Below, piece by piece: positions 1 through 11,083 of a DNA stretch of 64,000 bases. The stretch spans positions 10,754,501 to 10,818,500 of the forward strand of contig JAIOJX010000005.1 of assembly GCA_022376925.1 (NCBI GenBank), in the 5' to 3' direction. Each line of letters begins with the position of its first letter. Within the stretch, counting starts at the first letter, position 1. The translations under genes and the position numbers were made by a program. The notes under the pieces were generated by a model that did no database searches, was not told the origin of the DNA, and worked only from the letters and a program-made list of their open reading frames with translations. The stretch comes from Tragulus kanchil (taxonomy: Eukaryota; Chordata; Mammalia; Artiodactyla; Tragulidae).

Positions 1-284
1 CCACACTCTGTCTGTAGAGTGTGGTTTTCTCCGATTCTGAATAAATCCACTTCTTACCTATCACTTTGTTTCTCACTGAATTCTTTTCTGTGAAGAGACA
101 TGAAGAACCTGAGCTCCATTAGGTCCTGAAACCAGGTATGGTGGGTTTGGGCTGGGTTTGAGTCCCAGCCACGTGGGTTCAAATCCCAAGCAGGGTTTTG
201 GCTGGATTTGACCCCCAGCCACGTGGGTTCGACCCCTAGACTGGGTTTTGGGTTTAAGTCCCAATCCGAGGTAGAACGGTTTCA
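1..284 (+). mobile_element. ERV LTR fragment with CCACGTGG minisatellite
   Basis: AATAAA at 41-46 is followed by TCTCACTGAATTC and AAGAACCTGAGC, then roughly 50-bp repeats with GCCACGTGGGTTC (about 165-235). The same order occurs in reverse at 29755-30110, so both belong to one LTR/ERV family. Truncated by the window edge; no retroviral coding frame is present. Confidence 0.6.
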
Positions 285-580
285 TTTGGAGATAGGGACT
301 ATAGGCGGTAATTGAGGTTAAATGAAGGAGGTCACAAGGGTGAAGCGTGGATCAATAGGATTCTTGGCCTTCTGAAGAGCACACAAAGTAGAGGTCCCAT
401 GAGCACACAGGGAGATGGTGATTGCCCACAAGCCCCAAGAGGAGGCCTCAGAGTCAATCTAATGTGGCTAGCACCTTGATCCTCGACTTCGTCTCCACAA
501 CAGGGAGAATCAGCTTTTGTTGCTTACACTGGTGTTTTCTTAAAGCAGCTCTAGCAGACTGATAGAGCGACTCAGCCAAA
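285..580 (+). repeat. Ancient interspersed mammalian repeat, family not assigned
   Basis: The text resembles a widespread old mammalian element: GGTAATTGAGGTTAAATG, then CCTTGATCCTCGACTTC and CTCTAGCAGACTGAT. Strongly diverged. A relic of what seems to be the same type lies in the opposite orientation at about 8905-9320. Confidence 0.4.
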
Positions 581-670
581 CTGCCACAGAAAATTAATCA
601 TCATGCAAGCATTTATATTATCTGGAGTTCCATTTTTGTTTTCTTCACATTTTGATCTCTTTTGATTGAT

Positions 671-915
671 TTTTAAAATTTATTTATTTTTCCTCTATCT
701 TCATTCTTCTGCCTGTGTGGGCCTCCCATTGCAATGGACTCTCTCATTGCAGAGCACCGGCTCTGGGCGCAAGCATTCCAGAGCACTGGCTTGTAATTGG
801 ACACACTGGTCCAGCCCCTCCGCGGCATGTGCGCTCTTCCCGGACCAGGGATCAAACTGGTGCCCCTTGCACTGCAAGGTGGACTTTCTATCCACTGGAC
901 TGCCAGGGAAGTCCC
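671..915 (-). mobile_element. CHR-like tRNA-derived SINE
   Basis: Reverse orientation. The tRNA-like head is at the right end (ATCCACTGGACTGCCAGGGAAGTCC) and the AT-rich tail at 671-690. More diverged than other copies in the window. Confidence 0.85.
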
Positions 916-1338
916 AGGAGTTTCCTTTTAAATACTTGAAAACAATTTGTTTTTAATTTTAAAAATAATCCAGGGAGGATAGATAAAACATGATTGGCAA
1001 AATGTTGATACTTGTCAAAACTAGGTGCTGGAGAAGTGGAATTTCATTATATTAGTATCTGAAATTTTCTATCATGAACCATTTAAAAGAAATATTCATG
1101 AGGCTACTCTGTTCCAACCCAGTAATGATGGGAAGAATTTACACACCCTCTTTATCCTTTGAAAGATGAATGTTTTAATAATGAAATTCCTTAAGTACTT
1201 TTGTCCAGCTCTGATCAGTAGCTTCCTTTTTCCTATTCAGCCAGCAAGTTCTCATTAAGATATGACTCAAGGACATGGAGTTCATTAGAATGATCCTCAT
1301 ATCACAGGGTGGGTAGAATGCTGTCAAAAAAATTCCCA

Positions 1339-1650
1339 GGGCTTCCCTGGTGGTCCAGTGGGTAAGGACACCGCCTTGCAGTGCAAGGGGCGCCGGTTCC
1401 ATCCCTGGCCTGGGAAGATCCCACCTGCCTCGGAGCGGCTGGACTGATGTGTCCAATCACCGAGCTGGAGCTCTGGAGCGCATGCGCCCGGAGCCGGTGC
1501 TCTGCGACCACAGAGGCCACTGCAATGGGAGGCCCACACGGGCCAAAGAACAAAGATGGATGAAAATAGAGAGACCAATAGAAGTAGCCCGCCTGCTCCC
1601 CTCCCTCCCCACCCCACCCCTCCAAAATAAATAAATAAATCTTTAAAAAA
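1339..1650 (+). mobile_element. CHR-like SINE, full length, with target-site duplication
   Basis: Starts GGGCTTCCCTGGTGGTCC, ends in a CT/CCCC-rich segment (1591-1620) and (AAAT)n. Flanked by a perfect 13-14 bp direct repeat AAAAAAATTCCCAG (about 1325-1338 and 1651-1664), so a recent insertion. Contains GCGCATGCGC at 1478-1487. Confidence 0.92.
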
Positions 1651-1664
1651 AAAAAAATTCCCAG

Positions 1665-2998
1665 TCTCCAGCCAAGCATGTCATTCAGGGTTTACTACAA
1701 CTGAAAGCCCAGTGGCTGAGGAGAGTTTCTGAGATTTGCCTTCTGAAAGATCTAGATACTGTCCTACGTTATTGTGTAAATCCTGTTACAAGGTTTGAAA
1801 CGTATTAAACATCACTGTTACACTTCTGTAGTTCTCACACTTTGGAAAAGCTTACAATGTTTCCCACTAAAATTGTAGATAAATGCAAATACTTGCATGC
1901 AGCTTTCTCTGACTCCATTTGTTTTAGCAGAAGAATGTTACGTGATTTTGTCTGTTTTTTTAAAAAGGAGGCAAAACCAAAGTTGTTATCTGGGATAAAC
2001 GAAAAATTGTTGATTCTTTTTTTCTGAAGAATAACAGGAGGATTTTCACCTAGGAATAAATACAAGTTGAGGCATTTTGATTATTTTAAGAATAGGCATT
2101 TTCAGAAACCTCAGACTCTATATTAGAATCTGCAAACAAAAAAATTCATTAATGTTTTTCCAGCAGAGACATAACTGGGTCAGAAAACTGGACAGAAAGG
2201 AAGAAATTCCCATCTGTTCTGTTTCCTGAGTAATTCATCGGTGGGGCCCAAGCAGGTTTGAGGCACGGGACTCAGCATAATGGTTTCTAAATGAAAAGTA
2301 GAAATCAGCTTTTTAGGGAAGTTGTTTGGGGGGAAAGCTTGACCTCTAATGAGAACCTTGTCAGCTGGGTGCCCTGATGTGACATTTCGATCCAGGATTC
2401 CAGACCTCGGACTGTCCGTATCTATTTGGAGAGGCGTGGGCTGGGTGAGGGGAGAATCACGCTTCCCGCAGGCTGTCACAGAGTCCCAGGTGCATCTCTC
2501 TGGCCTGCTGGGAGGGGCCCCAGTGCTCTGGTTCTCCCAGGCATTGTCATGTCACTGGGCTGTGTGACCGAGGAGAGGGGACACCAGCGCCTGCAGGCAT
2601 CGCTGCCAACGGAATCAACAAAAACAAAACCTCCTGCAAGGAAGGAGTGGGTCAGCCTGACAGCATCTAAAAATACCCAAGTCAGGGCAGAGTAACACCC
2701 ATCACCGCGGGGCAACCGAGGCCAAGTCACGAAGGAGTGACTTTTTTCTGTTTGCCAGGAAGAGGACGAGAGAAGAGGGAAGAAGAGCCTGGAGACAGAG
2801 AAATGTGGATCCTTCAACGGCTGGCACAAGAGCCCTCGGGACACAGATGCTGGGAGAGCCTCAGAAATAGCCTCTGGGTCCCTGCCAGGGGAGCATTTGC
2901 GTCAGGGCAGTTGGGCCGGCTGTGAGCACTGGAGTCCGCCTGGCTTCAGGCAAAGCCACAAGCAGTGGCAAGGTCACAGGGGAGCCTGCGGGCTCCGC
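1665..2998. other. Intergenic, no gene recognised
   Basis: No element or coding region recognised. AT-rich up to about 2170, mixed composition after. Open frames here are short and on opposite strands. Confidence 0.6.
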
Positions 2999-3617
2999 CG
3001 ACACTGAGCTAGCAGGATTTTCCAGAAACGACCGATTGTGAGGAGCACTGGGTATGTTACGAGGCCATGGTCGGCGCCCAGAGTCAGGGGTCACCTTCGA
3101 CACGTAACAGCGATCACCATTCTGCACTTTTGTGCCAGAAACTCCTGGGGACCAGGAAAGGACCGCTCCTGGGAGGAGCCAGAAGGCTCTACCTGCTAAG
3201 CAGCATTGTAAAAAGTCAGTACTGGCTGGTAGAGGTTCAGGAAAGGAAGTGCAAACTCCAGGGTCACATGATCGCCTGAGGCTCCCCAGGGTCTCAGGGT
3301 TCCACTGGGCAGGACCCTTGGGGTCTCTGCAGCCCCCTCCAGAGAGAGACTGTGCCCTCTCTCTCCCGATGCCGGAATAGTCCATGTCTTTTTCGGGGTC
3401 TCTTCCTTCCTAGTCATCCAGGTTTCCAGACACAGCATCGGTTTTAGCCAAGGAGAGCTGGCCTCGGGCTCCTGAAGAACATGGCTCGTCGAGAAAAGTA
3501 CCACACGAGTGTGCCGCATATACGCTTACACACGCACCCTACCATATTCTTTACAGATTCCCTCCATCACCATCACCCTGCCTCTCTCTTCTCTTCCTTG
3601 GATAAAACGCACATCTG

Positions 3618-3865
3618 GGAGCTTCCCTGGTGGTCCAGTGGGTAAAGAGTCCGCCTTGCAGTGCAGGGCATGCGGGTTCGATCCCTGGCCTGGGAAGATC
3701 CCACGTGCCACGGAACAACTGGACAGGTGTATTCAGCTAGGAGCCAGCGCTCTGGAGGGCATGCACTCAGAGTCGGTGCTCTGCAGTGAGAGAGGCCACT
3801 GCAATGGTCGGGCCACTCACGCCAAAGAATAAACGGATGAAAACGAATATAAACGAAAGAGGCAT
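3618..3865 (+). mobile_element. CHR-like SINE
   Basis: Begins GGAGCTTCCCTGGTGGTCC and ends before GGCATGATGGGG. First copy of a pair made by tandem duplication 1. It differs from its twin around the tRNA B-box region (GGGCATGCGGGTTCG versus GGGGCGCCAGTTCG). Confidence 0.9.
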
Positions 3866-3888
3866 GATGGGGAAAAGAGAAAAAAAAC

Positions 3889-4087
3889 CTCACATCTGAC
3901 TCTTTGCAACCCAACGGACTGTAGCCTGCCAAGCTCCTCTGTCCATGGAATTGTCCAGGCAGGAATACTGGAGAGGTTGCCGTGCCATCCTCCAGGGATC
4001 TTTCCCACGCAGGAATGGAACTCACATTTCTTGTGTCTCCTGCACTGGCAGGCGAGTTCTTTACCACCAGCACCACCTAGAAAGCCC
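3889..4087 (-). mobile_element. Bov-tA/BOV-A2 SINE
   Basis: Antisense ruminant SINE: ACTCTTTGCAACCC, CTCCTCTGTCCATGG, CCAGGCAGGAATACTGGAG, ending at the tRNA-like head CACCACCTAGAAAGCCC. Diagnostic for ruminant DNA. Confidence 0.9.
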
Positions 4088-4727
4088 TGGATAAAACTAT
4101 ATTCCTACGACACTGAGCTAGCAGGATTTTCCAGAAACGACCGATTGTGAGGAGCACTGGGTATGTTACGAGGCCATGGTCGGCGCCCAGAGTCGGGGTC
4201 ACCTTCGACACGTAACAGCGATCACCATTCTGCACTTTTGTGCCAGAAACTCCTGGGGACCAGGAAAGGACCGCTCCTGGGAGGAGCCAGAAGGCTCTAC
4301 CTGCTAAGCAGCATTGTAAAAAGTCAGTACTGGCTGGTAGAGGTTCAGGAAAGGAAGTGCAAACTCCAGGGTCACATGATCGCCTGAGGCTCCCCAGGGT
4401 CTCAGGGTTCCACTGGGCAGGACCCTTGGGGTCTCTGCAGCCCCCTCCAGAGAGAGACTGTGCCCTCTCTCTCCCGATGCCGGAATAGTCCATGTCTTTT
4501 TCGGGGTCTCTTCCTTCCTAGTCATCCAGGTTTCCAGACACAGCATCGGTTTTAGCCAAGGAGAGCTGGCCTCGGGCTCCTGAAGAACATGGCTCGTCGA
4601 GAAAAAGTACCACACGAGTGTGTCCGCATATACGCTTACACACGCACCCTACCATATTCTTTACAGATTCCCTCCATCACCATCACCCTGCCTCTCTCTT
4701 CTCTTCCTTGGATAAAACGCACATCTG

Positions 4728-4975
4728 GGAGCTTCCCTGGTGGTCCAGTGGGTAAAGAGTCCGCCTTGCAGTGCAAGGGGCGCCAGTTCGATCCCTGGCC
4801 TGGGAAGATCCCACGTGCCACGGAACAACTGGACAGGTGTATTCAGCTAGGAGCCAGCGCTCTGGAGGGCATGCACTCAGAGTCGGTGCTCTGCAGTGAG
4901 AGAGGCCACTGCAATGGTCGGGCCACTCACGCCAAAGAATAAACGGATGAAAACGAATATAAACGAAAGAGGCAT
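4728..4975 (+). mobile_element. CHR-like SINE (second copy)
   Basis: Twin of 3618-3865 in the second unit of duplication 1. This copy has the family-typical GTGCAAGGGGCGCC, so it is the cleaner sequence. Confidence 0.9.
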
Positions 4976-4997
4976 GATGGGGAAAAGAGAAAAAAAA

Positions 4998-5199
4998 CCT
5001 CACATCTGACTCTTTGCAACCCAACGGACTGTAGCCTGCCAAGCTCCTCTGTCCATGGAATTGTCCAGGCAGGAATACTGGAGAGGGTTGCCGTGCCATC
5101 CTCCAGGGGATCTTTCCCACGCAGGAATGGAACTCACATCTCTTGTGTCTCCTGCACTGGCAGGCGAGTTCTTTACCACCAGCACCACCTAGAAAGCCC
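4998..5199 (-). mobile_element. Bov-tA/BOV-A2 SINE (second copy)
   Basis: Twin of 3889-4087 with three extra bases in G-runs, consistent with deletions in the first copy. Confidence 0.9.
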
Positions 5200-5419
5200 T
5201 GGATAAAACTATATTCCTACAAGTATTAGATGGGGAACAAACACCCATTTCTCTCTCAGGAAACCCTTCTAGAAAGATGGTATCCCATGAACCCTAGTAA
5301 AGACCCACACATGACAGAAAAGAATTTTATACCACGATGTGGTTAGACCACCTCCTGTTTATAAACTCGACCACCTCAAGTTTATAAAATCCTTTCCCAT
5401 TGAGTGAGGTGATTATTGT

Positions 5420-5760
5420 GAATCCCATGCTACAAATCCGAAACTCTGACTGAGTTTAAGTAATCATTCCAAAGTTACCTACTTACTCAGTGACAGAACT
5501 GAAATTCAAAACCTCGTTATTTAATTCCAAGTAGAAAGCCTTTCTCTAATAAGGTAATAAACATAGTTTCCAATTATTGAGGAGTCACTCTGTGCCATGC
5601 CCTATCCTATGTGCCATACACACTTAAATTTAGTTAACTCTCATGAAAAGCCTATAAGATAATGCTATTATTATACCCATTTTATGCACGAGGAAAACTG
5701 AGGCACAAGCAGGTTACATCATTACCCAAGATCATACACTATACCACCGTATCCTATAAC
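5420..5760 (-). mobile_element. MIR SINE relics
   Basis: Antisense MIR text: CTGTGCCATGCCCTATCC, TATTATTATACCCATTTTATG and GAGGAAAACTGAGGCACAAG. A second MIR-like 3' stretch precedes it (CAGTGACAGAACTGAAATTC). Confidence 0.65.
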
Positions 5761-8489
5761 TACCTACAATTTTCCTATTCCTTCTCCCCTGCAAACCACA
5801 AACTCGGGCTAAGAAACAGAGTACACACAGATAATGACCCAAATAGAAAGTCTGGGAAAGGCACAGTCAAAAGTTCAGCCCACAAGCAGTCAGCGGCTAC
5901 AAGTGTTCGCTGCTGAGTCTGGGTACACAGGCAACACCAACTTAGCTTAAGTCTAAAGCAACGAAGGTTTACTGACAGTTATCAGCCAGGACCTGGCAGG
6001 AAACAGATGGCCCAATCCAAAGTGTTCCGCAGAAAAGGATTTAATGAAGGCACTGTTTACAGAAGCTAGGCAGGATGAAAGGAAGCCGCGCGTGGTGAGG
6101 GGGCCCCCGGAAACAACAAATGCCGGAAGCTGTCACTCCCTCTAGGACTGGGGGCTGATGGAAGGCTCGGGTCACCAGAGCGCTGGAGCCGGGAGGGGCC
6201 TGCAGCCACCCATGGGACAGCCCTGTCCCTTCCATCTGCTGCAGGTGCTTGCCCTGAGCAGGAAGCCCCGGGACAGGGGCCTCCGTGAAGCTGCCGGTAG
6301 ATGCCCGGGACCGCAGGGCAGAGAAGGGCCGGCGAGCCAGGGGCGGGGAGCAGGTGGGCAGCCTCAGCAGGTGACCCGCCCTCTCCCCCGGCCCCGCCCA
6401 GCCGGCACGGCGCCGCCACTTGCCCCTCACCAGCCCGCTGGCTCGTGCTTTCTCCAGGAATGCAGCTGTTCACGCAGACCCAGTGTGAAAGCGAGCATCA
6501 CCTTGGCCTGTTTCTTCTCCCAGGGACGGCCCGCGGGGTTCATTCAGCAGCCTTCCAGCCTAGCTTCCCTAACAAAGGAGCGGTCTTCCCGGACACCCCC
6601 ACCTTTTCCAGGACGAGCCGAAGCAGCATCTGGGAGCTGGTTTTCTTCTCTGCGCCTGCCTTTTAACCCTTGCTGTGTCTCCCTTCTATTATTTTAATTT
6701 AATTCAAGAGGAAGGAGGCCACAGAGGGCAGATCGGGTTCCAGACTGGCTGTGTCTACATCGGCGTGGGACACAGGGCACCTGGCTGTCTCTGTGGGCAG
6801 CGGTGACCGCGGAGGCCCATGTGTCTGGGGGGGACTTCTCCTGAGAAGGGAGGGGAGGGAACAGAAGGAGGGAGGGCGGAGGGCGCTCTCTCCTGATAAC
6901 CAGGAAAACAGGGAGAGAAAACAGGCTTTAAAGCAGAAGGCAACCTGCAAAGCCTGAATACAAAATATCCACCTTTGAAGGGGTGCCTGGGGCCACACCC
7001 TGTGTCCCTCCAGCACCTGGCCAAGTCTGTTTGGAAGACTTTAGAACCGCAAAGCTTGAGTGACAGCTACTTTGAAAGCTTTGTGTGGTGATGGGAAAGG
7101 GCAGGTTAGAAGGGGAGTTTTTGTATTGTATCTTTTTTTATTTTTGGTGATGAAGATGGATCTTATTTAAATGGTGAAAAAAGGAGCATTCTCACCCCTG
7201 TTAGATCTGTCACTCAGTTTGATTTCCCCCCGGCACCCGGGAGATCAGAATCCAGCTTAGTTGTGACAAGAACATCTCTCAGGTGGAGGATGACTCTGCA
7301 AAACAGCAAGCCAGGACCCGACCCACGCTGAAACAGGCTCAAGTCCCCAGGACAGGTGCGGGGAAAGGAGGGACGAGGAAGTGTCTGTGGCCACTGTTTC
7401 CACAAAGCATCCGTGGTAACAGTCAGGATGTGATGGAGTTAGAAGCTCAAAGTCACTATAAACATGCCCGGTGGCCTTCGCCTGGGCCACTCCACTCCCA
7501 GTATTCTCTGTTCTTGGCAGGGCGCTTGAGCTGGTCACTTGATCCGAAACCCAGGAAGCCCTCCTGGCCTCCTTTCCCCAACAATCCAAATTCCAACAGG
7601 CACCAGGTCTGACCGAAGCGTCAAATAAAACTTACTTATGGTACACCTATGATGTGCCAAGCGCCCTTGAGGTCGTGGAGGGGATTACAGGCATAAGACC
7701 TCGCCTTTAAGAGATCGCCACCTAATGAAGTGAGACAGTAATCCACAAGGAAACAAAGTCCTCTCAGACTGGGTGTCAAACTGTTTTTGTCTGTTGGGTG
7801 CAAGGCACTGGCTTCATCCCCATTCTGGAGAAGGTTTCATGGATTTACACGATCAGTGGTTCAGAAATGGCATTAAGGACCCAGGATCTTTCCAGCTTTC
7901 TGCTCTACCACCTTCTTTCGCTTTATCCTGAGGCCAGAAGGAAGAGGACTGCGGCTGCCCCAGGCGTCACATCCAGATATGAGCGAAGTCGGCGGGAGAA
8001 GAGAGGCCTTCTCCTCCCGTGGCTCCCGGAGGGAGAGGGACCCTTCACTGGGACGACGCCCAGATTTCCCCCCAAGCCTCATTAGCTACAACTGGGTCAC
8101 CACCCTGTTCCAGAACCAAGACTAGCCGACAAAAACGGGATTGCCTTTAGATCAAAGAGAAGGGAGTCTCTGCCCGGAGAGGGTGTGTGCGAGGGTATAC
8201 TGGATCAAAATGCAAGTTCTTTTAGGAAGAAGAGGGGAACAAATTCTGGGTTGGCCGCCTCCTGTGTTGACCACAATATTTACAGCGCAGTTCAGAATTA
8301 AGTGGGGTGACAAGACAGAGGTTTGGCTCAGGAAAGGCAGCCTTCGATCTCACCTTATTGCCGTGACTGGCTGGGGTTATAGTTGTAGCCTCTTAGCTGG
8401 TCCTCCAGCCACTGGCCTCCCCGCCCCTCCTCCCGCTCCCTGAGCCCTTCAGGAACTTCTCCACTGGATCAGCCTGCACTTCAAACCTC
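5761..8489. other. Intergenic, no gene recognised
   Basis: Includes a GC-rich stretch at about 6060-6460 with overlapping open frames on both strands that match nothing I recognise. A diverged MIR/L2-like passage is at about 7625-7740 (ATGATGTGCCAAGC). No splice-consistent coding potential recognised. Confidence 0.55.
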
Positions 8490-8700
8490 GGGCTTCCCCT
8501 GTAGGGCTCAGTAGGAAAGAATCAGTCTGCAAGGTAGGAGACGCAAGAGACATGGGTTTGATCCCTGGGTGGGGAAGATCCCCTGGAGAAGGAAATAGCA
8601 ACCCACTCCAGTATTCTTTCCTGGAGAATTCCTTGGACAGGGGAGCCTGGTGGGCTACAGTCCGTGGGGTCTCAAGGAACCTGACATGACCGAGCTTGCA
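8490..8700 (+). mobile_element. Bov-tA SINE
   Basis: GGGCTTCCCCTGTAGGGCTCAG, GATCCCCTGGAGAAGGAAAT and GAGCCTGGTGGGCTACAG in the usual order. Moderately diverged. Confidence 0.9.
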
Positions 8701-8789
8701 CATGCAATCCTTATCTCCTCATGTCATTTTCTTGGTTACAATACTCCTATATCTCCTTATTTCACATTGAATAAAAAAAACTTTTAGTG

Positions 8790-9320
8790 TGATGAGATCA
8801 TTGAATACTTTCCACATGCAAGGCAGTGTTCTAAGCGGTTTCTAGTATGTTATTGAGCTTATCTCAGGAAATGCTGTTCTGGCCCCATTGTATAGGTGAG
8901 GTAATCAAGCACTACCACAGACCTAGTGGTTTAAAGCAACACATGCTCATTACTCTCCATTCTGGAGAACAGAAATTCGAAATCCATTTTAGAATCAATT
9001 CGTCGGGAGTGGTGCAATTCCCCCAGAGGTGCTGCTTTTTCTCACCTCTCTGGCCTTTTAGAGGCTGCCTGTACTCCCTCCCTCCTGCCCACATCGCTTA
9101 ACCTGTTTCCAACATCATATTTCCTTCCCTCCTTTTCTGATTTCTCGCTTCCCTTCTAAGGACCCTTGTGATTACATTGGGCATCTCCGGATAATCCGGG
9201 ATAATCTCCCATCTCAAGATCCTTAACTTAATCACATCTGCAAAGTCCCTTTTGCTGTGTAAGATAACATAGTCGCAGGACACTGATATTAAGGAAGGAT
9301 ATCTTTAGGGAGCCGGGATT
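8790..9320 (-). repeat. MIR relic followed by an ancient interspersed repeat
   Basis: 8790-8905 reads like antisense MIR (CACATGCAAGGCAGTGTTCTAAGC). 8905-9320 looks like a reverse copy of the old repeat seen at 285-580 (CTAGTGGTTTAAAGCAAC, TTAATCACATCTGCAAAG). Family names uncertain. Confidence 0.4.
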
Positions 9321-9870
9321 CTACCTGCCCCTCTCAAGGTCCTATGACAGGAAGTAGTGGAATCAAGGTTTGAATTCAGGTTCCGTAGCCCCTGGAAGAA
9401 GTCCTACCTCCTTCCCAATCTTGCTGTTTAGTGCTTAACCTGGAAGGTCTGTCTTATATGCCCCAGCACCTCATGAAGTTCATTGCCCCTTAACCTGGGG
9501 ACCCAGCTCAGACTGACCTGTCCTGGAAAGGCTTTTTGCCTACTTTTCTAGCCCTGGACCCTCAGCTGGACTAGAGGTTCCTCTCCTGTGCTCCCACATA
9601 CCAGAGGCCACTACTAAAGTATTATTTAAAACTCTCAGTGGAAACTGACTTCCACGGAGCACACGGAGCTCAGGTAACCTTGCTGGTGGGCTGGCTGGTT
9701 GGCAATGAACCAGCCTGGAATCTTGCCTCTTCCACATTTTCTGTTTCTGCAGCCAACAATGACAGGAGGTGAAGCTCCACTTTTTCCCCTTCCAATTTGT
9801 ATGTGAATTAAAACCAGAATCACTTTAAACTGTCGGCCACGTATACCTTTATGCATTGACACCACTAACT

Positions 9871-9919
9871 AACACACCTCTGCACTGTATTTACACCACG
9901 AACACACCTCTGCACTGTA
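9871..9919 (+). repeat. 19-bp direct repeat, 30-bp period
   Basis: AACACACCTCTGCACTGTA occurs at 9871-9889 and again at 9901-9919 with an 11-bp spacer. Two copies only. Confidence 0.9.
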
Positions 9920-10039
9920 CGCTTTAGGTCAGCAGCCCTTTGGGAAGTTAACTAGTGGTAGAAAGTCAGAGAAGGACAAATAGAAAAACACTAACAAATC
10001 AGCCCAAACTGTTCATCTGAACTGGTCTCTCTCTCTCTT

Positions 10040-10340
10040 TTTGGGGGGGATGGGGGAGGGGTGGAGAGGGAGGGGGGCAGGCGGGCCTCTTCTATTGGTC
10101 TTTCATTTATCTGTTTTCATCCATCTTTGTTCTTTGACCCGTGTGGGCCTCCCATCGCGGTGGCCTCTGTGGTCGCAGAGCACCGGCTCTGGGTGCATGC
10201 GCTCCAGAGCTCCGGCTCGGTAATTGGACACATCAGTCCAGCCGCTCCGCGGCACGTGTGATCTTTCCAGGCCAGGGATCGAACCGGCGCCCCTTGCACT
10301 GCAAGGCGGTCTCCTTACCCACTGGACCACCAGGGAAGCC
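10040..10340 (-). mobile_element. CHR-like SINE, full length, inserted in a CT microsatellite
   Basis: The G-rich tail complement (10043-10080) is at the left and the tRNA-like head (ACCACCAGGGAAGCCC) at the right. CTCTCTCTCTC on both sides serves as target-site duplication. Its NRF1-like core has decayed to TGCATGCGC. Confidence 0.92.
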
Positions 10341-10359
10341 CTCTCTCTCTCTCTTTTTT

Positions 10360-10570
10360 AAACACCAAAAACATTTTTATTGGTGTACAGTCAATAAAAA
10401 AATTTTGTGGTAGTCTCTGGTGAACAGTGAAGAGGCTTGGCCATACATATACATGTATCCATTCGTCCCCAAGCCCCTCTCCCATCCAGGTTAGTACATA
10501 CCATGGCTCAGAGTTCCACGTGCTGCACAAGAGTTTTGTTTGAACCATTCTCTTAATTCTTGAAGCACCG
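10360..10570 (-). mobile_element. L1-type LINE 3' end relic
   Basis: Antisense L1 3' terminal text: TTTTTATTGGTGTACAGTC, GGCCATACATATACATGTATCC and CTCCCATCCAGG. No coding capacity. Confidence 0.6.
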
Positions 10571-11083
10571 CAGAACGCTCTCATTTGGCTCATATGCTGT
10601 CCACCTGTGGTCCAGCTGGTGACGCCTCTAGGGGGAAAGTGGCCCGGAACAACTCAGGCATGCAGCCATCTCCACAGAATGGGTTGTTCGCGAGGGTGAA
10701 TGAAGAGAAGGATACCTTTAAAGGTGAGGAGGTACAGGAATTGAAGAGGTCCATATCCTACGCATAAAAGGAATTCTCTGTCCACCAATCACGGAGCCTT
10801 TAGAGAAGGTAAGTAGCTGTCCAGAGGATGCAAAGTGATGTCCCGGCCTGGATTCAAAGCCAGCTTGTCTGTGAATCAGAAGGTGGTTAAGTTTCCTCTG
10901 ATTTGTGTCGGCGTCGTGCTGTAGGCCTGCAGTCACTTACGTGAAACCTGTAGGGACAAAGTGGCATGGAATTAAGAAATTTTGAGAGCTTTAGAAACTT
11001 ATACATTAATACTTCTGTAGCAAAACATGTTAGTATTTTCACTAAATGGGTCCAGAAGCCTCAGATCAGTCTTTTATCAATTC

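Larger units (their letters stand above)
2999..5220 (+). repeat. Tandem near-identical duplication 1 (about 1.11 kb unit)
   Basis: Unit 1 is 2999-4107 and unit 2 is 4108-5220, offset 1109-1112 bp. Differences are mostly one-base indels (for example GAGAAAAG versus GAGAAAAAG, CCAGGGATC versus CCAGGGGATC) plus one patch in the SINE. Each unit carries one CHR-like SINE and one antisense Bov element. Probably an unmerged contig overlap. Confidence 0.9.

Noticed and set aside
1339..1410. tRNA genes at SINE heads
   Set aside because: The SINE heads keep box-B-like GGTTCGATCC but are transposon promoters, not tRNA genes, and occur in many dispersed copies.
10041..10413. Repeated Trp/Cys/Arg-rich small proteins (also at 1302, 3573, 39232, 47786, 48402, 56887)
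   Set aside because: All are translations of the same CHR-like SINE in different frames.
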